Below are positions 1 through 5,934 of a stretch of 7,311 nucleotides of DNA, piece after piece. Below the pieces are notes generated by a model that had not been told where the DNA came from, ran no database searches, and saw only the letters and a program-made list of their open reading frames with translations. Each line of letters starts with the position of its first letter. The first letter of the stretch is position 1. Position numbers and translations under genes: made by a program. This stretch comes from Ignavibacteria bacterium UBA6688 (GTDB taxonomy: Bacteria > Bacteroidota > Ignavibacteria > UBA10030), in NCBI GenBank assembly GCA_002454845.1, contig DKJQ01000105.1:1-7311 (forward strand), in the 5' to 3' direction.

Positions 1-548
1 GCGCTCTTCCCGTTTGCCGACGGAAGTTGTATCGCGTAGGATCGGACGGCATGGAGCCGTTGCGTCGCCTCCTCTGCGGAGAGCCCCCGGATCAGGCGAA
101 CGACCTCATCCCGCGTCGCAACAGATTCCGTCCCGCCACCGCCCGGCCCCATACCCGAGATCAGGTCGGGAGCCACGGCAAGGTAACCATCCTTTGCAAG
201 TTGATCGGACACCGCCCGGATCCAATCGGTCACACCGTAAATCTCATGAATGACGATCACAACCGGTGCTTTTTCCTTTTTCTCGGGGTAGACAATCCAG
301 GTCCGGATCGGGTGCTCACTCCCTTCGTACTTCACATCCACCCACTCACCATGGCGCGGGGATTTTTCAAGGGCCGCCTTCGCCCCATCCTCGCCGGGAG
401 GAAGCTTCTCGTCCTGCTCCCCAACCGCTGCCTTTGACTTGGACTCCATCATCGTATGTTGGGAATGATCGTGCTCCTGGCCAAAGGCAAGCCCTGTCCA
501 GAGCAGAATTCCTCCAAGCATTCCGAGCAGTGTGTATCGGTTCCTCAT
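1..548 (-). CDS. Exported dienelactone hydrolase family protein (partial, C-terminus beyond left edge)
   Basis: An alpha/beta hydrolase of the dienelactone hydrolase (DLH, PF01738) family, incomplete here: 182 codons are visible from an ATG at 548 and the frame is still open at base 1. A perfect GGAGG lies 7 nt upstream of the ATG. Residues 1-23 form a signal peptide (MRNR, a hydrophobic core, then AFGQ), so the protein should be exported. Residues 24-66 are a charged, His/Lys/Glu-rich linker before the fold. The hydrolase domain starts near residue 67 (HGEWVDVKYEG). The family oxyanion motif HEIYG is at 101-105 and the strand GYLAVAPDL at 121-129. The nucleophile-elbow cysteine and the Asp/His of the triad would lie beyond the edge, so catalytic competence cannot be judged. 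In the family, members hydrolyse cyclic esters or lactones; the substrate here is unknown. It is transcribed divergently from the LemA operon. Confidence 0.9.
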   Translation of the reverse strand, partial: MRNRYTLLGMLGGILLWTGLAFGQEHDHSQHTMMESKSKAAVGEQDEKLPPGEDGAKAALEKSPRHGEWVDVKYEGSEHPIRTWIVYPEKKEKAPVVIVIHEIYGVTDWIRAVSDQLAKDGYLAVAPDLISGMGPGGGGTESVATRDEVVRLIRGLSAEEATQRLHAVRSYAIQLPSANGKS

Positions 549-619
549 TTCAACTCCTCCTTAGATTGTTCTTGACGTTCATTCAACAGCCCCCGTCGCG
601 GGCAGGTTCCCGGGCGGGT

Positions 620-648
620 AAGATAGAGACATGCCGTGTTAAAATCAA
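620..648 (-). promoter_or_regulatory. Candidate sigma70-type promoter for the dienelactone hydrolase gene
   Basis: Read on the minus strand, TTGATT (643-648) and TATCTT (620-625) are separated by exactly 17 bp, each matching the consensus at 4 of 6 positions. The predicted transcript would have a leader of about 65 nt ending in the strong GGAGG site. The lipoprotein gene has a similarly placed TTGATT pair. The rest of the 549-789 gap shows no gene; no convincing -35/-10 pair for the plus-strand LemA operon was found, although TATAAG at 688-693 could be an isolated -10. Confidence 0.3.
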
Positions 649-789
649 TTATCGATGCCGCCGGCAGCATATCTTTATGGGTTCTGATATAAGGGGAAAG
701 TGTATGGTGCAAGGAGACCCCGCCGTTTGCGTATGAATCATCGCGTGGTTATATTCGACTCATTCTCCTCCAACAAGCACCGTGACCTC

Positions 790-1335
790 ATGCTCGTCCC
801 CATCATCATCGTATCAGTCGTGGCCGCCTGGCTGGCCGCTCTCTACAACCGGTTTGTACGCGCACGCAATCTGACGAAGGAGGCGTGGGGCGGAATCGAC
901 GCCCAGCTCAAACGCCGTCACGACCTCATTCCCCGCCTCGTCGAGGCAGTGAAGGGCTCGATGGATTTTGAGAAGGGTCTGCTTGTCGAGGTCACGAGCT
1001 TGCGCACACAAAGTCTATCGGCCGGCAGCGTCCGTCAGCGAGGTGCCGTTGAACAGGCACTTTCCTCCTCACTCCACTCCCTCTTTGCAATCGCTGAGGC
1101 TTACCCGGAGCTCAAGTCCAACCAGAACATTCTCGACCTTCAGAGAAACCTCTCTGAAACAGAAGACCAGATCCAGCTCGCCCGCCGGTACTATAACGGG
1201 ACGGTCCGTGATTTCAATACCCGTATTCAGATGTTTCCCAATAACCTCGTCGCCAGCATGTTCGGTTTCAAGGAGGCGGAGTATTTCGAGTTGAACGCGG
1301 AAGCCGAACGAACGGCGCCTGACATCAAACTCTGA
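790..1335 (+). CDS. lemA: LemA family membrane protein
   Basis: A 181-aa LemA family protein (PF04011). Residues 3-18 are a single N-terminal membrane helix, followed directly by the family signature YNRFVRARN (19-27) and AQLKRRHDLIPRLVEAVKG (38-56). The long helical region then carries EAYPELKSNQN (103-113), LQRNLSETEDQI (117-128), ARRYYNGTVRDFN (131-143) and FPNNLVASMFGF (149-160), all conserved in LemA. The family forms a helical bundle anchored in the membrane; its role is poorly defined and it often sits beside DUF2207 or TPM-domain proteins. The start is uncertain. ATG 790 gives the usual family length and a membrane helix at the very N-terminus but lacks a good Shine-Dalgarno. In-frame GTG 700, TTG 727 (AAGGAG 10 nt upstream) and ATG 733 would add 19 to 30 residues. 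Only 7 bp separate it from the next gene, so the two form an operon. Confidence 0.93.
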   Translation: MLVPIIIVSVVAAWLAALYNRFVRARNLTKEAWGGIDAQLKRRHDLIPRLVEAVKGSMDFEKGLLVEVTSLRTQSLSAGSVRQRGAVEQALSSSLHSLFAIAEAYPELKSNQNILDLQRNLSETEDQIQLARRYYNGTVRDFNTRIQMFPNNLVASMFGFKEAEYFELNAEAERTAPDIKL

Positions 1336-1342
1336 GAGACCC

Positions 1343-3268
1343 ATGAACTGCGTGCGAACGATCCTGCTCGCTTTGCTGCTGCCCATCAGTCTCGCCCTCG
1401 CGTCACAGTCCCGTGACGGAGAGCGCATTCTTTCCTATGAAAGCACGATTTCGGTCAGCGAGGATGCAACGGTCACCGTCAAGGAAGTGATTCAAGTGCG
1501 GAGCCAGGGAGTGGCCATCAAGAGGGGAATCTACCGTGACTTTCCGACACGGTACAAGGATTATTCGGGACACAACTACGTGGTCGGGTTCACTGTCCTG
1601 GAGGTCATGCGGGACGGTTCGACGGAGGCCTTTCACACCGAACAGGTATCGAACGGCGTGCGGGTCTATGTGGGGAGCAGCGATGTGCGTCTCAGTCCGG
1701 GAGTGTACACTTATACGATCCTTTACCGAACAACGAGGCAGGTCGGTTTCTTTGCAGGTTTCGATGAACTCTATTGGAACGTCACAGGCAACGGGTGGGC
1801 TTTTCCAATCGACCGCGCGACGGCCATTGTTTCACTTCCGGCCGGAGCGAACGCATCGGTCCGAACGGCGGAAGCCTATACCGGCCCCGAGGGGGCGCAG
1901 GAAAAGGACTACACTTCCGGACGGGATGCGCTGGGAAATGTTACGTTCGCCACGACCCAGCCTCTCGCTCCTTCTCATGGTTTGACCATCGTCGTTTCGT
2001 GGCCTAAGGGATTTGTGCAGCCACCCACTGAAATGGAGGAAGTCGGTGCTTTTCTTGACGACAACATCGCGACACTCCTTTCCGCGGCAGGCCTTCTCGT
2101 CGTCCTCCTCTACTACGTGATCGTCTGGGCCAGAGTCGGGGTCGATCCGCAGGGAGGTACGATCATTCCCCGTTTTGAGCCTCCATGGAAGCTTTCTCCG
2201 GCTGCTGTCCGGTACATCTCCAGGATGGGGTACGATAACAGTGTGTTCGCGGCGACCGTTATCAATCTTGCTGTCCACGGCTACCTGAGGATCAGCGATG
2301 AGGGGGGAACGCACGTCCTGACCCGTGTTGGAACCGATTTGGACAAGCTCGCGCCGTATGAACGGACGGTCGCCACAACGCTGTTTTCAGGACGTGAGAG
2401 ACTTGTCTTGAAAAGCGAGAATCACCGGATCATGTCCGATGCGATCAAGGCGTTGAAAGCGTCACTCAAGCGGAATTACGAGACGGTCTACTTCATCACC
2501 AATATTCGGTCATTCATCCCCGGGCTCGTCCTTTCGGCTGTCGTGTTTGTCCTTCCTCTCTTCTGGTTGACGTCCCCACCCGAAGCCATTTTTGCCACTG
2601 TGTGGCTCAGCATATGGAGTGTAGCGGTTGCCGCGCTGTTCGTACGAGTGGTGACGGCCTGGCGGCCCATTCTTGCCGGTGGGGAAAGAAAGTTCGGGGC
2701 GATTGGAGGCGCAGTTGGGATCACCCTCTTCGCCACTCCGTTCGTCCTGGGGGAATTCGTGGGGGTGTATTTTCTTTGGGCGAGTACCTCCGCAACCGTG
2801 ATTTTCAGCGCGGGCGTCCTCGCGTTCATCAACTATCTTTATTACCGGCTTCTCAAGGCGCCGACCCGCGCCGGTCGCAAACTCCTCGACGGCATCGAAG
2901 GATTCAAGATGTACTTGTCGATCGCGGAGAAGGAGCGGTTGAATATCCTGAATCCGCCGGAGCAGACACCGGAGTTGTTCGAACGATACCTCCCCTATGC
3001 ACTGGCTCTTGGCGTGGAGCAGAAATGGTCGGAGCAATTCTCGGACGTCCTTGCACGCGCCAAACTCGGAGGCAGAGAGTACTCACCGGTATGGTATGCA
3101 GGATCGGCCTTCACCGCCGCGAACCTCGCGGGATTCACAACATCCGTCGGAAGCACCCTCTCTTCCGCGATCTCTTCCTCCTCCGTCGCGCCCGGATCCT
3201 CTTCGGGAGGCGGAGGTGGGGGTTCCTCGGGAGGCGGTGGTGGAGGCGGCGGAGGTGGAGGGTGGTAG
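1343..3268 (+). CDS. DUF2207 domain membrane protein with glycine-rich C-terminal tail
   Basis: A 641-aa integral membrane protein of the DUF2207 (PF09972, YciQ-like) family. Residues 1-20 are a signal peptide. Residues 30-220 form the beta-rich extracytoplasmic domain, with typical features such as RGIYRDFPTRY (61-71) and DELYWNVTGNGWAFPI (141-156). Membrane segments lie near 243-263, 390-411, 413-436, 452-471 and 474-500. A cytoplasmic stretch follows the first one, including the aromatic/Pro-rich FEPPWKLSPAAVRYI (278-292). The C-terminal part holds LLDGIEGFKMYLSIAEKERL (514-533) and PYALALGVEQKW (551-562), the usual family endings, then a Ser-rich linker. Residues 622-640 are almost only glycine, interrupted by two serines, with a terminal Trp. 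The function of the family is unknown; a role in envelope maintenance together with LemA is inference from the recurring gene pair. There is no strong ribosome site, consistent with coupling to LemA 7 bp upstream. The stop lies 6 bp from that of the converging lipoprotein gene. Confidence 0.92.
   Translation: MNCVRTILLALLLPISLALASQSRDGERILSYESTISVSEDATVTVKEVIQVRSQGVAIKRGIYRDFPTRYKDYSGHNYVVGFTVLEVMRDGSTEAFHTEQVSNGVRVYVGSSDVRLSPGVYTYTILYRTTRQVGFFAGFDELYWNVTGNGWAFPIDRATAIVSLPAGANASVRTAEAYTGPEGAQEKDYTSGRDALGNVTFATTQPLAPSHGLTIVVSWPKGFVQPPTEMEEVGAFLDDNIATLLSAAGLLVVLLYYVIVWARVGVDPQGGTIIPRFEPPWKLSPAAVRYISRMGYDNSVFAATVINLAVHGYLRISDEGGTHVLTRVGTDLDKLAPYERTVATTLFSGRERLVLKSENHRIMSDAIKALKASLKRNYETVYFITNIRSFIPGLVLSAVVFVLPLFWLTSPPEAIFATVWLSIWSVAVAALFVRVVTAWRPILAGGERKFGAIGGAVGITLFATPFVLGEFVGVYFLWASTSATVIFSAGVLAFINYLYYRLLKAPTRAGRKLLDGIEGFKMYLSIAEKERLNILNPPEQTPELFERYLPYALALGVEQKWSEQFSDVLARAKLGGREYSPVWYAGSAFTAANLAGFTTSVGSTLSSAISSSSVAPGSSSGGGGGGSSGGGGGGGGGGGW
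3205..3265 (+). repeat. G-rich low-complexity run encoding the poly-glycine tail
   Basis: A 61-bp imperfect run of GGN triplets, broken once by TTCCTC, encodes the last residues of the DUF2207 protein. The triplets vary among GGA, GGC, GGT and GGG, so this is not a single perfect microsatellite, but it is rich in GG doublets and could slip or fold into two-tetrad quadruplexes in RNA or single-stranded DNA. The opposite strand reads as a poly-proline frame, which is only a shadow. Confidence 0.75.
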
Positions 3269-3274
3269 CGCCCG

Positions 3275-3832
3275 CTACTCCTTAATCGAGCCGACCATCG
3301 CGTCGAATTCCCCTTTCGCCGCATTGAGGGTGTTGGCCGGTCCCGTGAATTTGTAGAAGACCGTTCCTTCCGGTCCCTCCACGATGGCGCCGAGTAGCCG
3401 GAAGTTCTCTTTCCTTCCCTGGGACTCCATCATAGGACCTCCCGGAGCTAGGTAGGTTCCGGCGATCTCGACCCGGGTGACATTCAAGCCATTCACCTGC
3501 GAAGACGACTTTTCTGCCGCCCCGGCGTCCTCGAATTGGGAACCCCACCGCTGGATGTTCATATCGATATCTCCACCCTGTCCGCCGCCAAAGTAAAACA
3601 CAGCGCACTCACCCGGTTCGCCATCCCCCTCTGCAGCGGGGATCGTGTACGTCGCAACGCGCATCGGCCGCTCATCTTGCTTCGTCCAGCGTTCCGGCAA
3701 CAACCATCGGATGCCGGCGACTGCGGCGGAGGGGTCCTCTTTGAGGTTCACCTGCGATTGTTGCGATGAATCCTTGCCACAGCCGGCAAGGAATGCGGCG
3801 AAGATGATCAACGGGAACAGTGTGTGTTTCAC
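3275..3832 (-). CDS. Lipoprotein of unknown function
   Basis: A 185-aa protein that starts with GTG at 3832. AGGAGG lies 4 nt upstream, and this start places a textbook lipoprotein signal at the N-terminus: VKHT, a hydrophobic core, then the lipobox LAGC with the lipidated cysteine at residue 18. The frame stays open upstream to an ATG at 4009, but that would bury the lipobox behind 59 residues, so GTG is preferred. The mature protein has a polar linker (19-36), then a compact domain with GIRWLLPERW (40-49), MRVATYTIP (57-65), ECAVFYFGGGQGGDID (75-90), NIQRWGSQF (92-100), and a C-terminal region with EGTVFYKFTGPANTLNAAKGEF (155-176). I recognise it as resembling conserved hypothetical proteins but know no function. 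It should be anchored in the cell envelope, most likely facing the periplasm. It stands alone, convergent with DUF2207 and divergent from the amidohydrolase. Confidence 0.88.
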   Translation of the reverse strand: MKHTLFPLIIFAAFLAGCGKDSSQQSQVNLKEDPSAAVAGIRWLLPERWTKQDERPMRVATYTIPAAEGDGEPGECAVFYFGGGQGGDIDMNIQRWGSQFEDAGAAEKSSSQVNGLNVTRVEIAGTYLAPGGPMMESQGRKENFRLLGAIVEGPEGTVFYKFTGPANTLNAAKGEFDAMVGSIKE

Positions 3833-3834
3833 GA

Positions 3835-3848
3835 TACCTCCTGAGGTA
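3835..3848 (-). promoter_or_regulatory. Ribosome binding site inside a small inverted repeat
   Basis: The lipoprotein's AGGAGG (3837-3842 on the plus coordinates) lies in a 14-base segment that reads TACCTCAGGAGGTA in the transcript. Five-base arms (UACCU and AGGUA) can pair around a CAGG loop, so a weak hairpin could cover the ribosome site. The site decides the GTG start at 3832. A regulatory effect is conjecture; the stem is short. Confidence 0.35.
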
Positions 3849-3877
3849 GACATGGAGAAATACGAATGGACACGTCT

Positions 3878-3906
3878 AATGTAGCCAGTTCGTGTCGGAA
3901 AATCAA
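3878..3906 (-). promoter_or_regulatory. Candidate sigma70-type promoter for the lipoprotein gene
   Basis: On the minus strand TTGATT (3901-3906) and TACATT (3878-3883) are separated by exactly 17 bp, each 4 of 6 to consensus. Transcription would begin near 3871, giving a leader of roughly 40 nt that contains the AGGAGG site. The -35 and its flank (TTGATTTT) are identical to the candidate ahead of the dienelactone hydrolase gene. No comparable pair was found for the plus-strand amidohydrolase in the same gap. Confidence 0.35.
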
Positions 3907-4043
3907 ACTGTTTCATCCCTGATTGTTGCGGCTTATGCCGTGCATCAGTATATTCACCGCAGGCATCTTGACGTTGAACAAACATTGTAAGAGCGTTGAG
4001 CGCAATCATCCTTCACCCTTTTTCCAAACGATAGGGAACTTGT

Positions 4044-5144
4044 ATGATATTCTGCGGACCAGCCATGGTACTCTCCCTCAGTACGCTTTGCTTAACGGTT
4101 CTGATCGCCCGGCAGCAGACGATGACGATCGAAGAATACGATCCCCGATCGACCCTCGTCGTTCCCGGGAGAGAGATTCAGCGAGCAAAATTCCCGTTCA
4201 TCGATGTGCATAACCATCAAAGGGGAACGATGTCCGCCGGTGCGCTGGACACTCTTATCATGGAAATGGATAAGCTCAATATGCGTGTCATGGTGAACCT
4301 GAGCGGCGGAAGCGGCGAACGCCTTTTACAGACGGTCAGAACCATGAAGGGAGAGTATCCGGACCGGTTCGTGGTCTTCGCCAACATCGACTTTTCGAAT
4401 ATCGACTCGACCGGGTTTGCCGCTCGGGCGGCCGCGCAACTGGAACGCGACGTCAGGAACGGAGCCCAGGGCCTGAAAATCTACAAGAACTTCGGGATGA
4501 CGCTGAAGGACTCCGAAGGGAGGAGGGTCAAGGTGGATGATACCCGCCTGGACCCGATCTGGCGTGCCTGCGGAAGACTTGGCATCCCTGTCCTCATCCA
4601 CACCGGGGAACCGGCGTCGTTCTTTGAGCCGATCGACAGGTATAATGAGCGATGGCTCGAACTGACGCAATTCCCCTCACGGGCGCGTCCGGCCAGTGAG
4701 TTCCCGTCGTGGGAGGAGCTCATGGGCGAACAACGGAGATTGTTTGCGCGCCATTCCAGGACTTCGTTTATCAACGCTCACTTGAGTTGGATGGGAGGAA
4801 ATCTGGGGAGGCTGGGCGAAATGCTTGATTCCCTGCCGAACGTGACGACCGAGATCGGCGCCGTGCTCGCGGAGCTCGGACGCCAGCCGCGCTTCGCGCG
4901 GCAATGGTTCATCAAGTATCAGGACCGGGTTATGATGGGGAAGGATACCTGGGCTCCGAAAGAGTATCACGTTTACTTTCGAGTCCTCGAATCGGCCGAC
5001 GAGTACTTCGACTATTATCGAAAACGGCACGCGTTCTGGAAGATGTACGGATTGAATCTTCCGGATGAGGTGCTCAAGAAACTATACTCCAAGAACGCAA
5101 TGAGAATTATTCCCGGAATTGAAAAACAATCCTTCCCTGAATGA
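4044..5144 (+). CDS. Metal-dependent amidohydrolase (Amidohydro_2 family), signal-anchored or secreted
   Basis: A 366-aa TIM-barrel hydrolase of the amidohydrolase superfamily (PF04909-like). The metal and catalytic residues are visible in order: DVHNH (54-58) at the end of strand 1, IHTGEP with His186, NAHLSW with His246, and GKDTW with Asp301. LKIYKNFG (144-151) corresponds to the strand that precedes the His186 region. These spacings fit an intact active site. The family covers decarboxylases, lactonases and related C-N or C-C hydrolases; the substrate cannot be inferred. The N-terminus (MIFCGPAMVLSLSTLCLTVLIARQ) is hydrophobic over residues 6-21 and looks like a signal peptide or anchor, so the enzyme probably acts outside the cytoplasm. 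AGGGAA about 7 nt upstream supports ATG 4044; ATG 4065 would still keep the hydrophobic stretch. The gene looks monocistronic, 142 bp before the next one. Confidence 0.88.
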   Translation: MIFCGPAMVLSLSTLCLTVLIARQQTMTIEEYDPRSTLVVPGREIQRAKFPFIDVHNHQRGTMSAGALDTLIMEMDKLNMRVMVNLSGGSGERLLQTVRTMKGEYPDRFVVFANIDFSNIDSTGFAARAAAQLERDVRNGAQGLKIYKNFGMTLKDSEGRRVKVDDTRLDPIWRACGRLGIPVLIHTGEPASFFEPIDRYNERWLELTQFPSRARPASEFPSWEELMGEQRRLFARHSRTSFINAHLSWMGGNLGRLGEMLDSLPNVTTEIGAVLAELGRQPRFARQWFIKYQDRVMMGKDTWAPKEYHVYFRVLESADEYFDYYRKRHAFWKMYGLNLPDEVLKKLYSKNAMRIIPGIEKQSFPE

Positions 5145-5286
5145 CGAATGAGAGCGAGGGAAGGCGGCCGCCTTGCCGCTTCAATCTCATTCTCAATCCT
5201 ACCTCAGCTCACCCGCGCCCTTTCTCCTTTTTTCATTATATTGAGCGGTTCACGTACACCCCACTCAGATCATGGAAGGAGCATGA

Positions 5287-5739
5287 ATGCGTTCATCAAT
5301 TCTCTTTGCCGTTCTCGCGGGTGTTGCATGGGGCGTGGGAGGCTACTTTGAAAAAGCAGGGCTCCGATCTCTCGGTTTGCCGCCGATCGCAGGCATCACG
5401 CTCAGGACCGTTGTTGCTATGATCATTCTCGGCCTCCTGTCCATCCCCGCGTGGAAGCATGTTGCCAACCCCTCGAACATCAATGCCTGGCTCATGATCA
5501 TCGTCGGTGGAGGAGTTGTTGCGGGCAGTCTCGGGATGTGGAGTTTCTATTCGTCCCTCACGGCCTCTGAAAACCTCGGGGTGACGCTCGCGGTTGCATT
5601 TGCCTGCTCACCGTTGGCCGGAACGTGCATCGGCCTGATGCGCGGGGACCAGCCGTTCAACCCGAAGATCGCTCTCGGCATCCTCGCGATTGTGGGGGGA
5701 ATCGTCCTCATCCAGCTCTCCCACACTCCCACAAAATGA
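5287..5739 (+). CDS. Half-size EamA (DMT superfamily) permease
   Basis: A 150-aa membrane protein comprising a single EamA repeat (PF00892). It starts with ATG 5287, which AAGGAG 5 nt upstream selects over the out-of-frame ATG at 5283. Hydrophobic segments lie near 4-20, 35-54, 68-88, 98-117 and 127-144, giving five helices. Family features include AWGVGGYFEKAGLRSLG (14-30), the helix-2 TLRTVVAMIILG (38-49), and the end helix GILAIVGGIVLIQLS (131-145). Full-length DMT exporters have two such repeats and ten helices; this protein stops cleanly after one, ending in a short polar tail, so it is likely a natural half-size transporter that would work as a dimer rather than a broken gene. The substrate is unknown. 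Its transcript should end at the hairpin 145 bp downstream. Confidence 0.88.
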   Translation: MRSSILFAVLAGVAWGVGGYFEKAGLRSLGLPPIAGITLRTVVAMIILGLLSIPAWKHVANPSNINAWLMIIVGGGVVAGSLGMWSFYSSLTASENLGVTLAVAFACSPLAGTCIGLMRGDQPFNPKIALGILAIVGGIVLIQLSHTPTK

Positions 5740-5884
5740 ATGTTTCGCTTGAATGAGGCCGCGTCTTCCCGCATTGTGTGACGACGTACGCCAGCCAGGG
5801 AACGCACCATTCTGAGCCGGAGCAGAGCCTTGAATTCCTGCGGGGGTTGATTCGCGAACAGGGAAAGAGGTATTGGGGGAAAGC

Positions 5885-5915
5885 AAAAGGGTCGGGTATC
5901 CTACCCGACCTTTTT
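5885..5915. terminator. Bidirectional rho-independent terminator
   Basis: A perfect 9-bp GC-rich stem, GGTCGGGTA (5890-5898) and TACCCGACC (5902-5910), has a 3-nt TCC loop, preceded by AAAAG and followed by TTTTT. Read on the plus strand it ends the EamA transcript; read on the minus strand, it lies 20 bp past the YjbR-family stop and also ends in a T-rich run. The rest of 5740-5884 shows no gene. Confidence 0.88.
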
Positions 5916-5934
5916 GTTCGTTGACGACGAATTC

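Noticed and set aside
572..577. TTGACG as a -35 box for the LemA operon
   Set aside because: No -10-like hexamer lies 15-19 bp downstream; the region there is GC-rich.
14..736. Plus-strand open frames across the first 700 bases
   Set aside because: They are Arg/Pro-rich shadows of the minus-strand dienelactone hydrolase gene, whose frame has a signal peptide and family motifs.
2995..3324. Minus-strand open frame with a long poly-proline stretch
   Set aside because: It is the complement of the glycine-coding run of DUF2207 and overlaps two well-supported genes.
3968..3973. TTGACG as a -35 box for the amidohydrolase
   Set aside because: The only -10-like hexamer nearby (TGTAAG) is just 12-13 bp away, too close for a standard promoter.
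3833..4009. N-terminal extension of the lipoprotein to an ATG at 4009
   Set aside because: It would place 59 unrelated residues before a textbook lipobox signal; the GTG at 3832 has AGGAGG at close spacing.
4043..4048. TATGAT as a -10 box driving a start at ATG 4065
   Set aside because: There is no -35-like hexamer at proper distance, and ATG 4044 has a reasonable ribosome site, so the match is probably chance overlap with the start codon.
5161..5174. Perfect 14-bp palindrome AAGGCGGCCGCCTT after the amidohydrolase, considered as a terminator
   Set aside because: It has no loop of its own and no T-tract follows; with a forced 4-nt loop only five pairs remain. It may simply be a GC-rich palindrome.
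5547..5886. Minus-strand open frames over the end of EamA and the 5740-5884 gap
   Set aside because: No family resemblance, no ribosome site, and antisense to a clear membrane-protein gene; they are compositional shadows.
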